Source: Actinomyces dentalis DSM 19115
Lineage (GTDB): Bacteria; Actinomycetota; Actinomycetes; Actinomycetales; Actinomycetaceae
Assembly: GCF_000429225.1 (NCBI RefSeq)
Contig: NZ_AUBL01000039.1
Coordinates: 1 to 38,383 of the forward strand
Direction of reading: 5' to 3'
DNA: 38,383 nucleotides
The notes under the pieces are model-generated. The model did not search any database, had not been told where the DNA came from, and saw only the letters and a program-made list of their open reading frames with translations. Positions 23,924 to 31,538 of this stretch are shown here, piece after piece (within the stretch, counting starts at the first letter, position 1; each line of letters starts with the position of its first letter). Made by a program: the position numbers and the translations under genes.

Positions 23924-24011
23924 GGAAACCTGCGCGCTCGCGGAGGCCGGCCTGTCCCACCTGCACGGGTTCTACCGGTGGGCGGGAAACCTGCGCGCTC
24001 GCGGAGGCCGG
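23924..24011 (+). repeat. CRISPR-like repeat pair (27-bp repeats, 34-bp spacer)
   Basis: A 27-bp sequence beginning GGAAACCTGCGCGCTCGCGG and ending AGGCCGG is repeated exactly at 23924-23950 and 23985-24011, a 61-bp period. The 34-bp spacer between them is unique. A third, inverted and slightly divergent copy forms the left arm of H2 (about 22440-22464). The period matches type I-E arrays, but there are only two direct units, no cas genes and no leader. It may be a remnant or a coincidence. Confidence 0.45.
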
Positions 24012-24091
24012 GGCCCGGCGGGGTTCAACGAGGCCGGCTGCGGCGTCGGCGGGCCGCCGAACACGGCGCGGACCGGGTCCCGCGCCCGCCC

Positions 24092-24104
24092 TATCATGGT
24101 TGTC
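24092..24104 (+). promoter_or_regulatory. -10 element of the glycohydrolase-kinase operon
   Basis: TATCAT (24092-24097) lies 7 nt before the ATG at 24105, without a ribosome binding site, again suggesting a leaderless message. Confidence 0.45.
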
Positions 24105-25289
24105 ATGACAGAAAGGTCCCCGCGCGGCGCTCCGAGGCCCGAACCCGAACCCGAGCGCGACCGCGCCCTCGGCGCCCTGACCGGCCTGGCCCTGGGCGAC
24201 GCCCTGGGAATGCCCACCCAGTCCATGAGTCCGGCGCTGATCACGAGGCACTACGGGCGGATCGCCGGCCTGCGCGACGCCGTCGGCGCCCAGCCCATTG
24301 CGCCCGGGGCGCCCGCGGGCTCCGTCACCGACGACACCGAGCAGGCCCTCCTGATCGCCGAGCTCCTCATCGCCGGCCGCGGCCGCATCGACCCCTTCCG
24401 CTTCGCCGATGCACTCCTCGCCTGGGAGGATCGCATGCGGGCGCGCGGCTCCCTTGACCTGCTGGGCCCGTCCACCAAGCTCGCCCTGGAGAGGGTCCGC
24501 GCCGGCGCCGACCCCCGCACCACCGGCCGTGCGGGCACCACCAACGGCGCCGCCATGCGGGTGGCCCCGGTCGGCATCGCCTTCCCCCTCACGCGGCCGG
24601 AGCTCCTGGCCGACGCCGTCCACGCCTCCTGCATGGTCACCCATGACACCCGTCAGGGCTTCGAGTCGGCCGCGCTGATCGCCGTCGCCGTCTCCGCCGC
24701 GGTGGGCGGGGCCGACGCCGACCGGGCGGTGGACGCGGCCCTGGACCTCGTCGCCGCGCTGGCGCCCCGCGGGCACTGGTCCCCCGGGGCCTCGGTGGTC
24801 GCCCGCGCCCGGGCCGTCCTCGATGCCGCCGAGGGCCTGTCCGACGCGGCGCTCGCCGTCCTCCTGCGCGAGCAGGTGGGCACCTCCGTGGAGTCCGCCG
24901 AATCCGTGCCCTGCGCGCTCGTCATCGCCCGCGAGTTCGCCGCCCGCCCCTTCGAGGGCCTGTGCTTCGCGGCGTCCCTCGGGGGCGACACCGACACCAT
25001 CGCCGCCATGGCCGGCGCCGTCCTCGGGGCCGCCGACCCGCGGGCCCTGCCCGCCGACGCCGTCGGCCAGGTCCTGGCCGTCTCCGGCCTGGATCCCGCT
25101 CCGGCGTGCGACGGCCTGCTGGAGCTCCGTCGCGCGTCCCCGGCGCGGGATGCGGCGACGGGACGGGCCGCGTCCCCGGCGCGGAGTGCGACCCCGGCCG
25201 GAGGCGGGGCGACGGCCAGCGCGCCCGGGGAAGGGGCCGGCGCGCCCGGGGCGACGGCCGGCGCGCCCGGGGAAGGGGCCGGGCGATGA
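24105..25289 (+). CDS. ADP-ribosylglycohydrolase family protein (YegU-like)
   Basis: 394 residues. Hydrolyses ADP-ribosyl or related N-glycosidic bonds using a dinuclear Mg centre. Motifs: LTGLALGDALGMPTQ, VTDDTEQALLIAELL (metal ligands, about residue 74), RAGTTNGAAMRVAPVG and the C-terminal SLGGDTDTIAAMAGAVLGA (about residue 291). The last ~45 residues are Ala/Gly/Pro repeats (SAPGEGAGAPGATAGAPGEG). I prefer ATG 24105 over ATG 24096 because the latter lies inside the -10 element. Its stop overlaps the kinase start (ATGA). The same pairing as E. coli yegU-yegV suggests release and phosphorylation of a ribose-type or nucleoside moiety. Confidence 0.9.
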   Translation: MTERSPRGAPRPEPEPERDRALGALTGLALGDALGMPTQSMSPALITRHYGRIAGLRDAVGAQPIAPGAPAGSVTDDTEQALLIAELLIAGRGRIDPFRFADALLAWEDRMRARGSLDLLGPSTKLALERVRAGADPRTTGRAGTTNGAAMRVAPVGIAFPLTRPELLADAVHASCMVTHDTRQGFESAALIAVAVSAAVGGADADRAVDAALDLVAALAPRGHWSPGASVVARARAVLDAAEGLSDAALAVLLREQVGTSVESAESVPCALVIAREFAARPFEGLCFAASLGGDTDTIAAMAGAVLGAADPRALPADAVGQVLAVSGLDPAPACDGLLELRRASPARDAATGRAASPARSATPAGGGATASAPGEGAGAPGATAGAPGEGAGR

Positions 25290-26314
25290 CGGGCCGGGTC
25301 GTCCACACGGGCCAGGTGGTCATCGACCTGACCCTGCGCATCGAGGCGCTGCCCGAGCCGGGCGGGGACGTCTTCGCCGACGAGGCGGGGATGGGGCTCG
25401 GCGGGGGCTACAACGTCCTCGTGGCCGCGCGCCGCCTGGGAGTGGAGACGCTCTTCGCCGGGACCCTGGGCCGCGGCCCGTTCTCGCAGGCCGCCGATGC
25501 CGGACTCGCCGCCATCGGGGCGGTCCACGTGGGCGCGAGGGTCGACGGCGACCTCGGCTACTGCGTCGCCATGACGGACGCGCGGGCCGAGCGCACGTTC
25601 GTGTCCGCCGCCGGGGCCGAGACCCGGGACCCGCTCGACGCCTTCGACCGCCTGGAGGCGGGCGCCGAGGACGTCGTCTACGTCTCCGGCTACTCGCTCG
25701 CGCACGCGGCCAATACGGCGGCGCTGGAGCGTCTGGTGCGCCGATTGGTCGGATCCGCCGGGCGAACCGGCGACGGCGGCGGGGGCCGCAGCGGCGGCGG
25801 GGTCAGGGGCGGCAGCAGCGGCGGGGCCAGGGGCGGCGGGGGCGCTGCGGGCGGCCGCCCCGGCGCGGTGCTCTTCGACGTCTCGCCCATGGTCGGGACG
25901 GCGTCCATGGAGTCGCTGGAGATGGTCGGGGCGCTCGACCCGATCTGGTCCCTCAACGAGCGCGAGGCGGGGATTCTCGCCGCCCGGTTGGGCCTGGACG
26001 CGCCCGACGGCGACCGCGCCGCCACGGCCGAGGCGCTGGCCCGCCGGCTCGGCCCGGTCCTGGTGCGGGCCGGGGCGTCGGGCTCCTGGTTCGCGTCCGA
26101 CGACGGGCTGATCCGCACGCCGAGTGTGCCGGTGAAGCCGGTGGACACCAACGGCGCCGGCGACGCCCACTCGGGGGTCCTGGCGGCGGCCCTGGCCCGC
26201 GGCGTCGCCCTTCCGACGGCGCTGCGCTGGGCGAACGTGGCGGGCGCGCTGTCCACCACGAGGCGGGGCCCGGCGACCTGCCCCACCGAGAAGGAGATCA
26301 TGGCGGTGGTCTGA
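25286..26314 (+). CDS. PfkB-family carbohydrate kinase (YegV-like)
   Basis: 342 residues. Ribokinase-fold sugar or nucleoside kinase. The N-terminal GQVVIDLTLRIEALPEPGGDVFAD and GLGGGYNVLVAARRLG are the PfkB substrate-binding entry; the C-terminal PVKPVDTNGAGDAHSGVLAAAL carries the catalytic Asp of GAGD (about residue 291) and anion hole. Residues ~160-188 are an unusual Gly/Arg/Ser-rich insert (GGGGRSGGGVRGGSSGGARG...) in a surface position of the fold. It is translationally coupled to the ADP-ribosylglycohydrolase by an ATGA overlap. The substrate is not determined. Confidence 0.9.
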   Translation: MTGRVVHTGQVVIDLTLRIEALPEPGGDVFADEAGMGLGGGYNVLVAARRLGVETLFAGTLGRGPFSQAADAGLAAIGAVHVGARVDGDLGYCVAMTDARAERTFVSAAGAETRDPLDAFDRLEAGAEDVVYVSGYSLAHAANTAALERLVRRLVGSAGRTGDGGGGRSGGGVRGGSSGGARGGGGAAGGRPGAVLFDVSPMVGTASMESLEMVGALDPIWSLNEREAGILAARLGLDAPDGDRAATAEALARRLGPVLVRAGASGSWFASDDGLIRTPSVPVKPVDTNGAGDAHSGVLAAALARGVALPTALRWANVAGALSTTRRGPATCPTEKEIMAVV

Positions 26315-26435
26315 ACGGGTCCGCGGTCCGATCAGTGGCCGGCGAAGCCGGTCGGGCGCAGTGAGCGGGGCGACTCGAAGGGGCGCGTCGCCCGGGTCGC
26401 CGGACCACGCCGCCCCCAGGTCCGCCCGCGCCCGC

Positions 26436-26546
26436 GTCTGCTGCGCCCCTTTCCCTCTGCTACGCCTCTTGACCCTCCACTGTACGAGAAGAAGAGGCGC
26501 AGCAGAGGGTGAAGGAGCGCAGCAGACGGAAAAAGGCGTAGCAGAC
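26436..26546. repeat. Long intergenic hairpin H3 with five copies of a decamer
   Basis: Arms 26436-26470 and 26492-26527 are near-perfect inverted copies (one indel and few mismatches) around a 21-nt loop. The decamer CTGCTRCGCC occurs at 26438 and 26457, and its complement (RGCGYAGCAG) at 26496, 26516 and 26535, at 19-20 bp intervals. It lies about 120 bp after the kinase gene, facing a convergent ABC gene more than 1 kb away. Confidence 0.7.
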
Positions 26547-26764
26547 GACCCGGCTCCCCCGCGGATCCGACATTACGCAAGCCGGGATCAGCGCGTGCCA
26601 GCCCCGACCCGCGCTGAGCCCGGCCCGCGCCAGCCCGGAGTCCGGCGGGGCGCTCCGGATCGCGGGCCCGTCATCGTCCTCACCGCCGGGTCCGTGCGGG
26701 TTCTCGTTCCGGTACCGGTGCGCTCGTTCGCGTTGATCTCACGGGCGGGGGTCGGGAAGTCGGA

Positions 26765-26908
26765 CCCCGCCGCGCCGGGGGCGTCGGCTGGAGCATCTGG
26801 CCGGGCGCAGCATCTTCGACCTCGAACCCCGCCGCGCCGGGGGCGTCGGTGCCCGCGTGCGTTTCAGCTTCACCCACATGCCGGACCCCGCCGCGCCGGG
26901 GGCGTCGC
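26765..26908. repeat. Three regularly spaced 23-bp repeats (CRISPR-like)
   Basis: A 23-bp sequence starting ACCCCGCCGCGCCGGGGGCG occurs exactly at 26765-26787, 26827-26849 and 26886-26908 (periods 62 and 59). The intervening 39- and 36-bp sequences are unrelated. Each repeat can fold as CCCCG/CGGGG. There are no cas genes in the window. Confidence 0.55.
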
Positions 26909-26936
26909 CGGGCCGCGAGATCGTCGGGTAACCGCC

Positions 26937-27005
26937 GAGATCGTCACTTGACCCGCGAGCACGTACCCCTGGCAGACGTTCTCGCGGGTCAAGTGACGAT
27001 CTCGC
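26937..27005. repeat. Intergenic hairpin H4, perfect 24-bp arms
   Basis: Arms 26937-26960 and 26982-27005 are perfect inverted copies (core ATCGTCACTTGACCCGCGAG) around a 21-nt loop in which ACGT/ACGT can also pair. A partial extra copy of the arm end (CCGCGAGATCGTC) lies at 26914-26926. Confidence 0.8.
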
Positions 27006-27142
27006 GGACCCGGCCGGGGCGGGCCGGGATGGGGCGGGGGGCCGGGACCGGGTCGGCGACGACCCCGAGCCGGCTCCCGGCCGATTCCCGGGGCGGCGCG
27101 GACCGAGCCCAGCGCGGGTCGGGGCCAGCACGCGCTGAGTCC

Positions 27143-27293
27143 GGCTTGCGTAATGCGAGCCCAGCGCAACACAATCCACCCCGCCTCGCGCCGTGCGAGC
27201 CCAGCGCGACGAAATCCGGCTGCGCTCGATCCGCGCCGGCCCACCTCGCACAATGCGACCTGAGGTGACATCACCGAATCGACTCCCCCGGGG
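27143..27293. repeat. Dispersed intergenic repeat, copy B
   Basis: Second copy of the repeat at 1-150, in the same orientation, with the same internal 40-bp tandem unit (27153-27192 and 27193-27232) and the same tail. It lies downstream of the ABC exporter operon. The rest of the gap up to 27449 shows no gene. Confidence 0.75.
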
Positions 27294-27449
27294 CGCCGCG
27301 GCCGTAATGGATCACCACACACCTGCAGGCCGACCCGGCCCTCGGGGCGCCGCGGCTGCAGCGGTGGTGTCGGCGCCGGGGCGGGCAGCGCCGACTCCCC
27401 GGGGATGGGCGCACGGACGGACACGCGCCCGCCGTCCCCGGCGTCGGAC

Positions 27450-27580
27450 CCGCCCCGCGCCCTCACGCGCTCAACCGGGCCGGAGCCCGGCCACCGCGCC
27501 TGCCCGCCCCGCGCCCTCACGCGCCCAAGCAGGTCGGGGCCCGGTCGTCCCGCGTATCACCGCCGCGCCCTCACACACCC
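27450..27580. repeat. Three direct repeats at and beyond the end of the ABC gene
   Basis: CCGCCCCGCGCCCTCACGCG occurs at about 27450 and 27504, and a diverged copy (CGCCGCGCCCTCACACACC) at 27561-27579 covers the ABC gene's own stop codon. The period is 54-57 bp. On the minus strand each copy reads as a stop-codon context, GTGAGGGCGCGG, so the gene's 3' end appears duplicated downstream. Confidence 0.55.
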
Positions 27581-29340
27581 GACCAGGCCTCCCAGAGCCT
27601 CGTGTACTGCCCGCCGGCGGCCACCAGCTCCTCGTGGGGCCCGAACTCGACGATCCGCCCGTCGATGACGACGGCGACCCGGTCAGCCGCCGCGGCCGCG
27701 TCCAGCCGGTGGGCGATGACGACGACGGTGCGACCCGTCAGCACCGCATCCAGGGCCCGCTCGGCCGAGCGCGCCGCGCCCGCGTCGAGCAGGCTGGTGG
27801 CCTCGTCGAGGATGAGGGTGGCCGGGTCCATGAGGACGATGCGCGCCAGGGCCACCTGCTGGGCCTGGCCGGGATCCAGGACGACCCCGCCCGCGCCCAC
27901 GAGCGTGTCCAGGCCGTCGGACAGCCCGGCCACCCACGGCCCGGCCCCCACGACGTCGAGCGCCTCCGCGATCTGCGCGTCGTCGGCGTCGGCCCGGGCG
28001 ATGCGCAGGTTGTCCGCCAGCGAGCAGGCGAAGACGTGGTGCTCCTGGGTGACCAGGGCGACCTGGCGGTGCAGGGCCGCCTCCGTCAGGGCCGTCAGGT
28101 CCGTCCCCTCGCCGTCGGGCCCGTCCGAGCCCACGGTGACCCGCCCGCGAGTGGGCGGGTGGATGCCGGCGAGCATGCGCCCCAGCGTCGACTTGCCCGA
28201 GCCGGAGGGGCCGACGACGACGAGCCGCTCGCCGGGCGCGATCTCCAGGTCCACGTCGTGCAGGACGTCGTGGCCGGGGTGGTAGGCGTAGGAGACCCTC
28301 CTCGCCCGCGGCGGCTCGGGCAGGATCCGCCCGCTCGTGGCCACCCGGTCCGGCTCGACGAGCTCGACGCCGACGATGCGCGCCAGGGCCACGGAGGCGG
28401 ACTGGAGGGAGTCGAGCCAGAAGGTGATCTCGTGGACCGGCTCGCGCAGCTGGACGGCGTACAGGGCCACCGTCGTCACCCCGCCGACGGTGACCGCGCC
28501 GCGCCCCACCAGCCAGGCGCCCAGGGTCAGGACGGCGATGAGCGGCAGGCAGACGGCCAGGGCCAGGACGCCGACGAGCACGCACCGCAGCCACAGGGAG
28601 TACTGCTCGGTGAGCCAGGCCTCCCGCAGGGCGCGGTCGAGGACCTGGTTGCGGCGCCGGCCCAGGCCCTGGGCGTCGACCGTGTCCGCCTGCTCGGCGG
28701 TCTCGGCGACGATCCCGTCGAACTCCGCCCACAGGCCGTTCGTCGCCTTGTAACTGGGCACCACGCGCAGCAGGTACCAGCGGCCGATCGGTACGGCCAG
28801 GACCGCCGCCACCAGCATGCACGCCCCCAGCGCGGGGGAGGTCAGCAGCGCGGCCGCCGTGACGGAGACGATGGTGAGCACGATGACGAGGATCTGGCTC
28901 ACGCCGCGGCGGACCACGAAGCGGATGGACTCCAGGTCGTGGCCGGTGCGCCCCAGCAGGTCGCCGGTGCCGGCGGATTCGACGACGCTCAGCGGCAGGC
29001 GCATGGCGGCGGTGACGAGCCGCTCGCGCAGCTCGGCGAAGACCCGCTCGCCCAGGATCCGGGCCAGGTACTCCCCGCCGCCGGTCAGCAGGGCGTTGGC
29101 GGCGGCCAGGGCGACGACGACGGCGATGAGCCCGTGCAGCCTCCCGGCGGCCCCGGGGCCGCCGCGCCCGACGACGTCGACCATCTCCCCCAGCACCCGC
29201 GGGATGGCCACTCCGGCGGCGGCCGCCGCGAGCTGGGCCAGGGCGACGCCCGCGACGGCGGCGCGGTGCTCGGCCAGGAGGGCGCCGACGCGGCGGCGGA
29301 CGGCGGCGGCGTCGGCCACGGGCAGGCGGACGGCGCTCAT
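27571..29340 (-). CDS. ABC exporter half-transporter B (intact Walker motifs, degenerate signature)
   Basis: 589 residues: a six-helix exporter-type TMD (about 1-320), then an NBD. Walker A VVGPSGSGKST, Q-loop ALVTQEHHVF, Walker B TLILDEATSLLD and H-loop VVIAHR are intact. The signature is LDPGQAQQ in place of LSGGQ. The gene overlaps its upstream partner by ATGA (29337-29340), so the two are translated together and should form a heterodimer. In that dimer its Walker motifs pair with the partner's canonical LSGGQ. Substrate unknown (lipid, drug or peptide). Its stop codon lies in a set of direct repeats. Confidence 0.92.
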   Translation of the reverse strand: MSAVRLPVADAAAVRRRVGALLAEHRAAVAGVALAQLAAAAAGVAIPRVLGEMVDVVGRGGPGAAGRLHGLIAVVVALAAANALLTGGGEYLARILGERVFAELRERLVTAAMRLPLSVVESAGTGDLLGRTGHDLESIRFVVRRGVSQILVIVLTIVSVTAAALLTSPALGACMLVAAVLAVPIGRWYLLRVVPSYKATNGLWAEFDGIVAETAEQADTVDAQGLGRRRNQVLDRALREAWLTEQYSLWLRCVLVGVLALAVCLPLIAVLTLGAWLVGRGAVTVGGVTTVALYAVQLREPVHEITFWLDSLQSASVALARIVGVELVEPDRVATSGRILPEPPRARRVSYAYHPGHDVLHDVDLEIAPGERLVVVGPSGSGKSTLGRMLAGIHPPTRGRVTVGSDGPDGEGTDLTALTEAALHRQVALVTQEHHVFACSLADNLRIARADADDAQIAEALDVVGAGPWVAGLSDGLDTLVGAGGVVLDPGQAQQVALARIVLMDPATLILDEATSLLDAGAARSAERALDAVLTGRTVVVIAHRLDAAAAADRVAVVIDGRIVEFGPHEELVAAGGQYTRLWEAWSGV

Positions 29341-31376
29341 GCGGCCCCGCCTCCCCGCACGGCGCCTCCCCGCCCGACGACGGCCGCGTAGGCCGCCAGG
29401 GCGCTCAGCTCGCGGTGCGTGCCGCGGGCGATCTCGCGCAGGCCGGCCCCCGCGGCGCCGTCCTGCGCCTCCAGGAGCACGACCTCGTCGCATCGGCCCA
29501 GCAGCAGCGGGGAGGCGGTGACGACGACGGTGGTCAGCCCCTCCCGCTCGGCGCGCAGCCGCCGGGCCACAAGGGCCTCCGTGTGGGAGTCCAGGGCGCT
29601 CGTCGGCTCGACGAGGACGAGCACGGGGGCGCGGCGGGCGACGGCCCGGGCCAGGGCCACGCGCTGGCGCTGCCCGCCGGAGAGGTTGCGGGCCTTCTCC
29701 GCCAGCTGCCCCTCCAGTCCGCCGAGGGAGTCCACGACGTCCCCGGCGACGGCGACCCGGAGGGCGCGGGCGGCGTCGGCCTCCCGCTCGGGGGTCAGGG
29801 GAGCGGGGGCGCGAGTGGCGTCGGGCCGCAGCGGCCCGGAGTACAGGGCCACGAGGTCCTCCAGGTCGCGCGCCGGGGCGAGCGGCACCGCCTCGCCGAG
29901 GACCTCGCCCGCCAGCGGCCCGGCGAAGGCCTCGGCGCGGGCCCCGGAGACGACGACGGTGCGTCGCACCTCCGCGACGGGCACGCGGCGCAGGTCGGTG
30001 CCCCCCAGCGTGACGGCGACGCCGTCGTCGGGCCTTCCGAGGCGCTCGGCCAGGGCGGCCGACGCGCCGGGCCGGGCGCACACCAGGCCGGTCATGGCCC
30101 CGCCGCGCAGCCGCACCCCGGTGGCGGCGTCCACGAGGTCGCCGCCCGGGTCCAGGCGGGCGTCCGGGTCGACGGCGCCGTCGTCGACCAGGGGCGCGGT
30201 GGCGGCGATGCGGGCGACCTTCTTGGCGCCCACCCAGGCGCGGGTCATGAACTGCATGAGGTCGACCAGGGCGCCCATGGGCCAGATGAGGAAGGTGGTG
30301 TAGCCGTAGAAGGTGACGAACTCGCCCGCGCTCAGCCGCCCGCCCAGGGCCGCCGAGGCGGTGGCCCCCACGACGACGGCGGTGAGGATCATGGGCGCCC
30401 CGGCGCGGATGGCGGCCAGCAGCGCCTGGGTGGAGGCGACTTTGATGCCTGCGTCGCGCACGCGGGCGGAGGCCTCGGCGTAGCGGGCCGAGTAGACGGC
30501 CTCCCCGCCGATGCCGCGCAGGATCCGCAGGCCGGCGACGACGTCGGTGGTCACGGTGGTCAGCCGGCCCTGCTCCTCGCGCTGGTGGGACATGCGGCGG
30601 TTGAGGGGCTTGATCAGGGCGGCGATGAGGATCAGGACGACCGGAACGCCCAGCAGGACGAGCAGGCCCAGCCCGACGTCCATGCGCACCATGAGCGCGC
30701 CGACGACGAGAGTGACGATGAGGGAGGCGATGACGTTGGAGATGAAGTACATGAGGTCGCCGATGGCGTCGGCGTCGGCGGTGACGGTGGATACGACGTC
30801 GCCGCCGGCCATGGCGCGGGTGACGGCGCGGGGGCGTTCGCCCAGGCGGTGGGCGGCGCCGCGGACGCTGGGCTGCCAGCCGCAGGCCCAGGCGCCCATG
30901 GAGAACATCTCGGCGAAGGAGCCGACGACGGCGCCCAGCAGGCCGAGCCCGGCCAGGGCCGCCAGGCCCGGCAGCAGGCGGGCGGTCAGGCCGTGGGCGA
31001 GGGCGGTGTCCACCACCGCGCCCAGGACGGCGGGGATGAGGCCGACGACGAGGTAGCTCAGGAGGTTCAGGATCGAGGCCGCGGCGAAAGGCAGCCGGGC
31101 GTGGCGCAGGAGGGCGCCCACCCAGGCTCCGGGATCGGCGAGGATCCGCGGGGAGAGGGCGTCCGTGATGGTGAGGAAGCGCGGCCAGCGCCGGGGCCGG
31201 CGGGCCAGGCGCGCCGGGGAGGCCGGGCGCGCGGGGCCGGCGGGGCGCGCGGAGGCGGACGGATCCGTCGGGCGGGCGGGGCTGATCGGGTGCGCGGGAC
31301 TGGCCGAACCGGCTGTCCCGTCGGGGTCGGTGGGGTGCGCGGGGTCGTTCGGGCGCACAGTGGCGGTGGTGGTCAT
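29337..31376 (-). CDS. ABC exporter half-transporter A (degenerate Walker A/B, intact signature)
   Basis: 679 residues. The first ~65 are Pro/Ala/Asp-rich low complexity, then a six-helix TMD, then an NBD in which the P-loop is lost: LVCARPGASAALAERLG stands where GPSGSGKST is expected (about residue 430). Walker B is VLVLVEPTSALD, with its Asp replaced by Val, and the H-loop is VVVTASP, without His. The signature NLSGGQRQRVALARA is perfect. It therefore cannot bind ATP normally but can complete the partner's site. It is the first gene of the operon, preceded by the leader ORF and hairpin at 31479-31532. Confidence 0.92.
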   Translation of the reverse strand: MTTTATVRPNDPAHPTDPDGTAGSASPAHPISPARPTDPSASARPAGPARPASPARLARRPRRWPRFLTITDALSPRILADPGAWVGALLRHARLPFAAASILNLLSYLVVGLIPAVLGAVVDTALAHGLTARLLPGLAALAGLGLLGAVVGSFAEMFSMGAWACGWQPSVRGAAHRLGERPRAVTRAMAGGDVVSTVTADADAIGDLMYFISNVIASLIVTLVVGALMVRMDVGLGLLVLLGVPVVLILIAALIKPLNRRMSHQREEQGRLTTVTTDVVAGLRILRGIGGEAVYSARYAEASARVRDAGIKVASTQALLAAIRAGAPMILTAVVVGATASAALGGRLSAGEFVTFYGYTTFLIWPMGALVDLMQFMTRAWVGAKKVARIAATAPLVDDGAVDPDARLDPGGDLVDAATGVRLRGGAMTGLVCARPGASAALAERLGRPDDGVAVTLGGTDLRRVPVAEVRRTVVVSGARAEAFAGPLAGEVLGEAVPLAPARDLEDLVALYSGPLRPDATRAPAPLTPEREADAARALRVAVAGDVVDSLGGLEGQLAEKARNLSGGQRQRVALARAVARRAPVLVLVEPTSALDSHTEALVARRLRAEREGLTTVVVTASPLLLGRCDEVVLLEAQDGAAGAGLREIARGTHRELSALAAYAAVVGRGGAVRGGGAA

Positions 31377-31478
31377 GGAGTGTTCTCGTCTCGGTCGTGT
31401 CGTCGCGGCGCGAGCGGGGGCTCAGCGGGCCGCCGGGGACAAGATGACGCCGCCTGCGCCGGAGGGCGCGGCGGTCGG

Positions 31479-31503
31479 CGGGTTCCGGACGCGCCGGAAC
31501 CCG
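31479..31503 (-). terminator. Attenuator-like hairpin after the leader ORF
   Basis: A perfect 10-bp stem, CGGGTTCCGG/CCGGAACCCG, with a 5-nt loop begins 3 nt past the stop of the MAVKLVDN leader ORF and lies about 100 nt before the ABC operon. There is no U-tract. It could be a transcriptional attenuator or pause site controlled by translation of the leader. Confidence 0.6.
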
Positions 31504-31505
31504 GG

Positions 31506-31532
31506 TCAGTTATCGACGAGCTTCACAGCCAT
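31506..31532 (-). CDS. Leaderless 8-codon leader ORF (MAVKLVDN)
   Basis: ATG at 31532, eight sense codons, TGA at 31506-31508. Its ATG is exactly 6 nt after the -10 TATGCT, so it would be translated from the first base of the transcript of the ABC exporter operon. The hairpin follows immediately. The position fits a regulatory leader peptide. No amino-acid bias points to a particular signal, so sensing of a ribosome-active drug is as likely as sensing of a nutrient. A longer 96-codon frame with the same stop starts upstream of the promoter and is less likely. Confidence 0.6.
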   Translation of the reverse strand: MAVKLVDN

Positions 31533-31538
31533 GGCGTC

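Larger units (their letters stand above)
22436..23946. repeat. Long intergenic hairpin H2, split by an IS element
   Basis: Arms 22436-22469 and 23913-23946 are 34-bp inverted copies with one mismatch (core GGTTTCCAGTCGAACGCG). Removing the IS and one copy of its target duplication restores an 81-bp hairpin with a 13-nt loop, CACCTCCCAGCCG. The GGAAACC...GGAGG part of the arm also recurs at 23985-24011. Confidence 0.8.
26571..27155. repeat. 585-bp segment bounded by 61-bp inverted repeats
   Basis: Arms 26571-26631 and 27095-27155 match as inverted repeats at 54 of 61 positions (ends CATTACGCAAGCCGG / CCGGCTTGCGTAATG). The segment holds the three spaced repeats and hairpin H4 and no supportable gene. 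The right arm overlaps the start of dispersed repeat copy B. No target duplication is evident. It could be a non-autonomous mobile element. Confidence 0.6.

Noticed and set aside
23924..26908. Calling a functional CRISPR array
   Set aside because: Only two and three repeats, unequal periods in one cluster, no leader and no cas genes in the window; recorded as repeats only.
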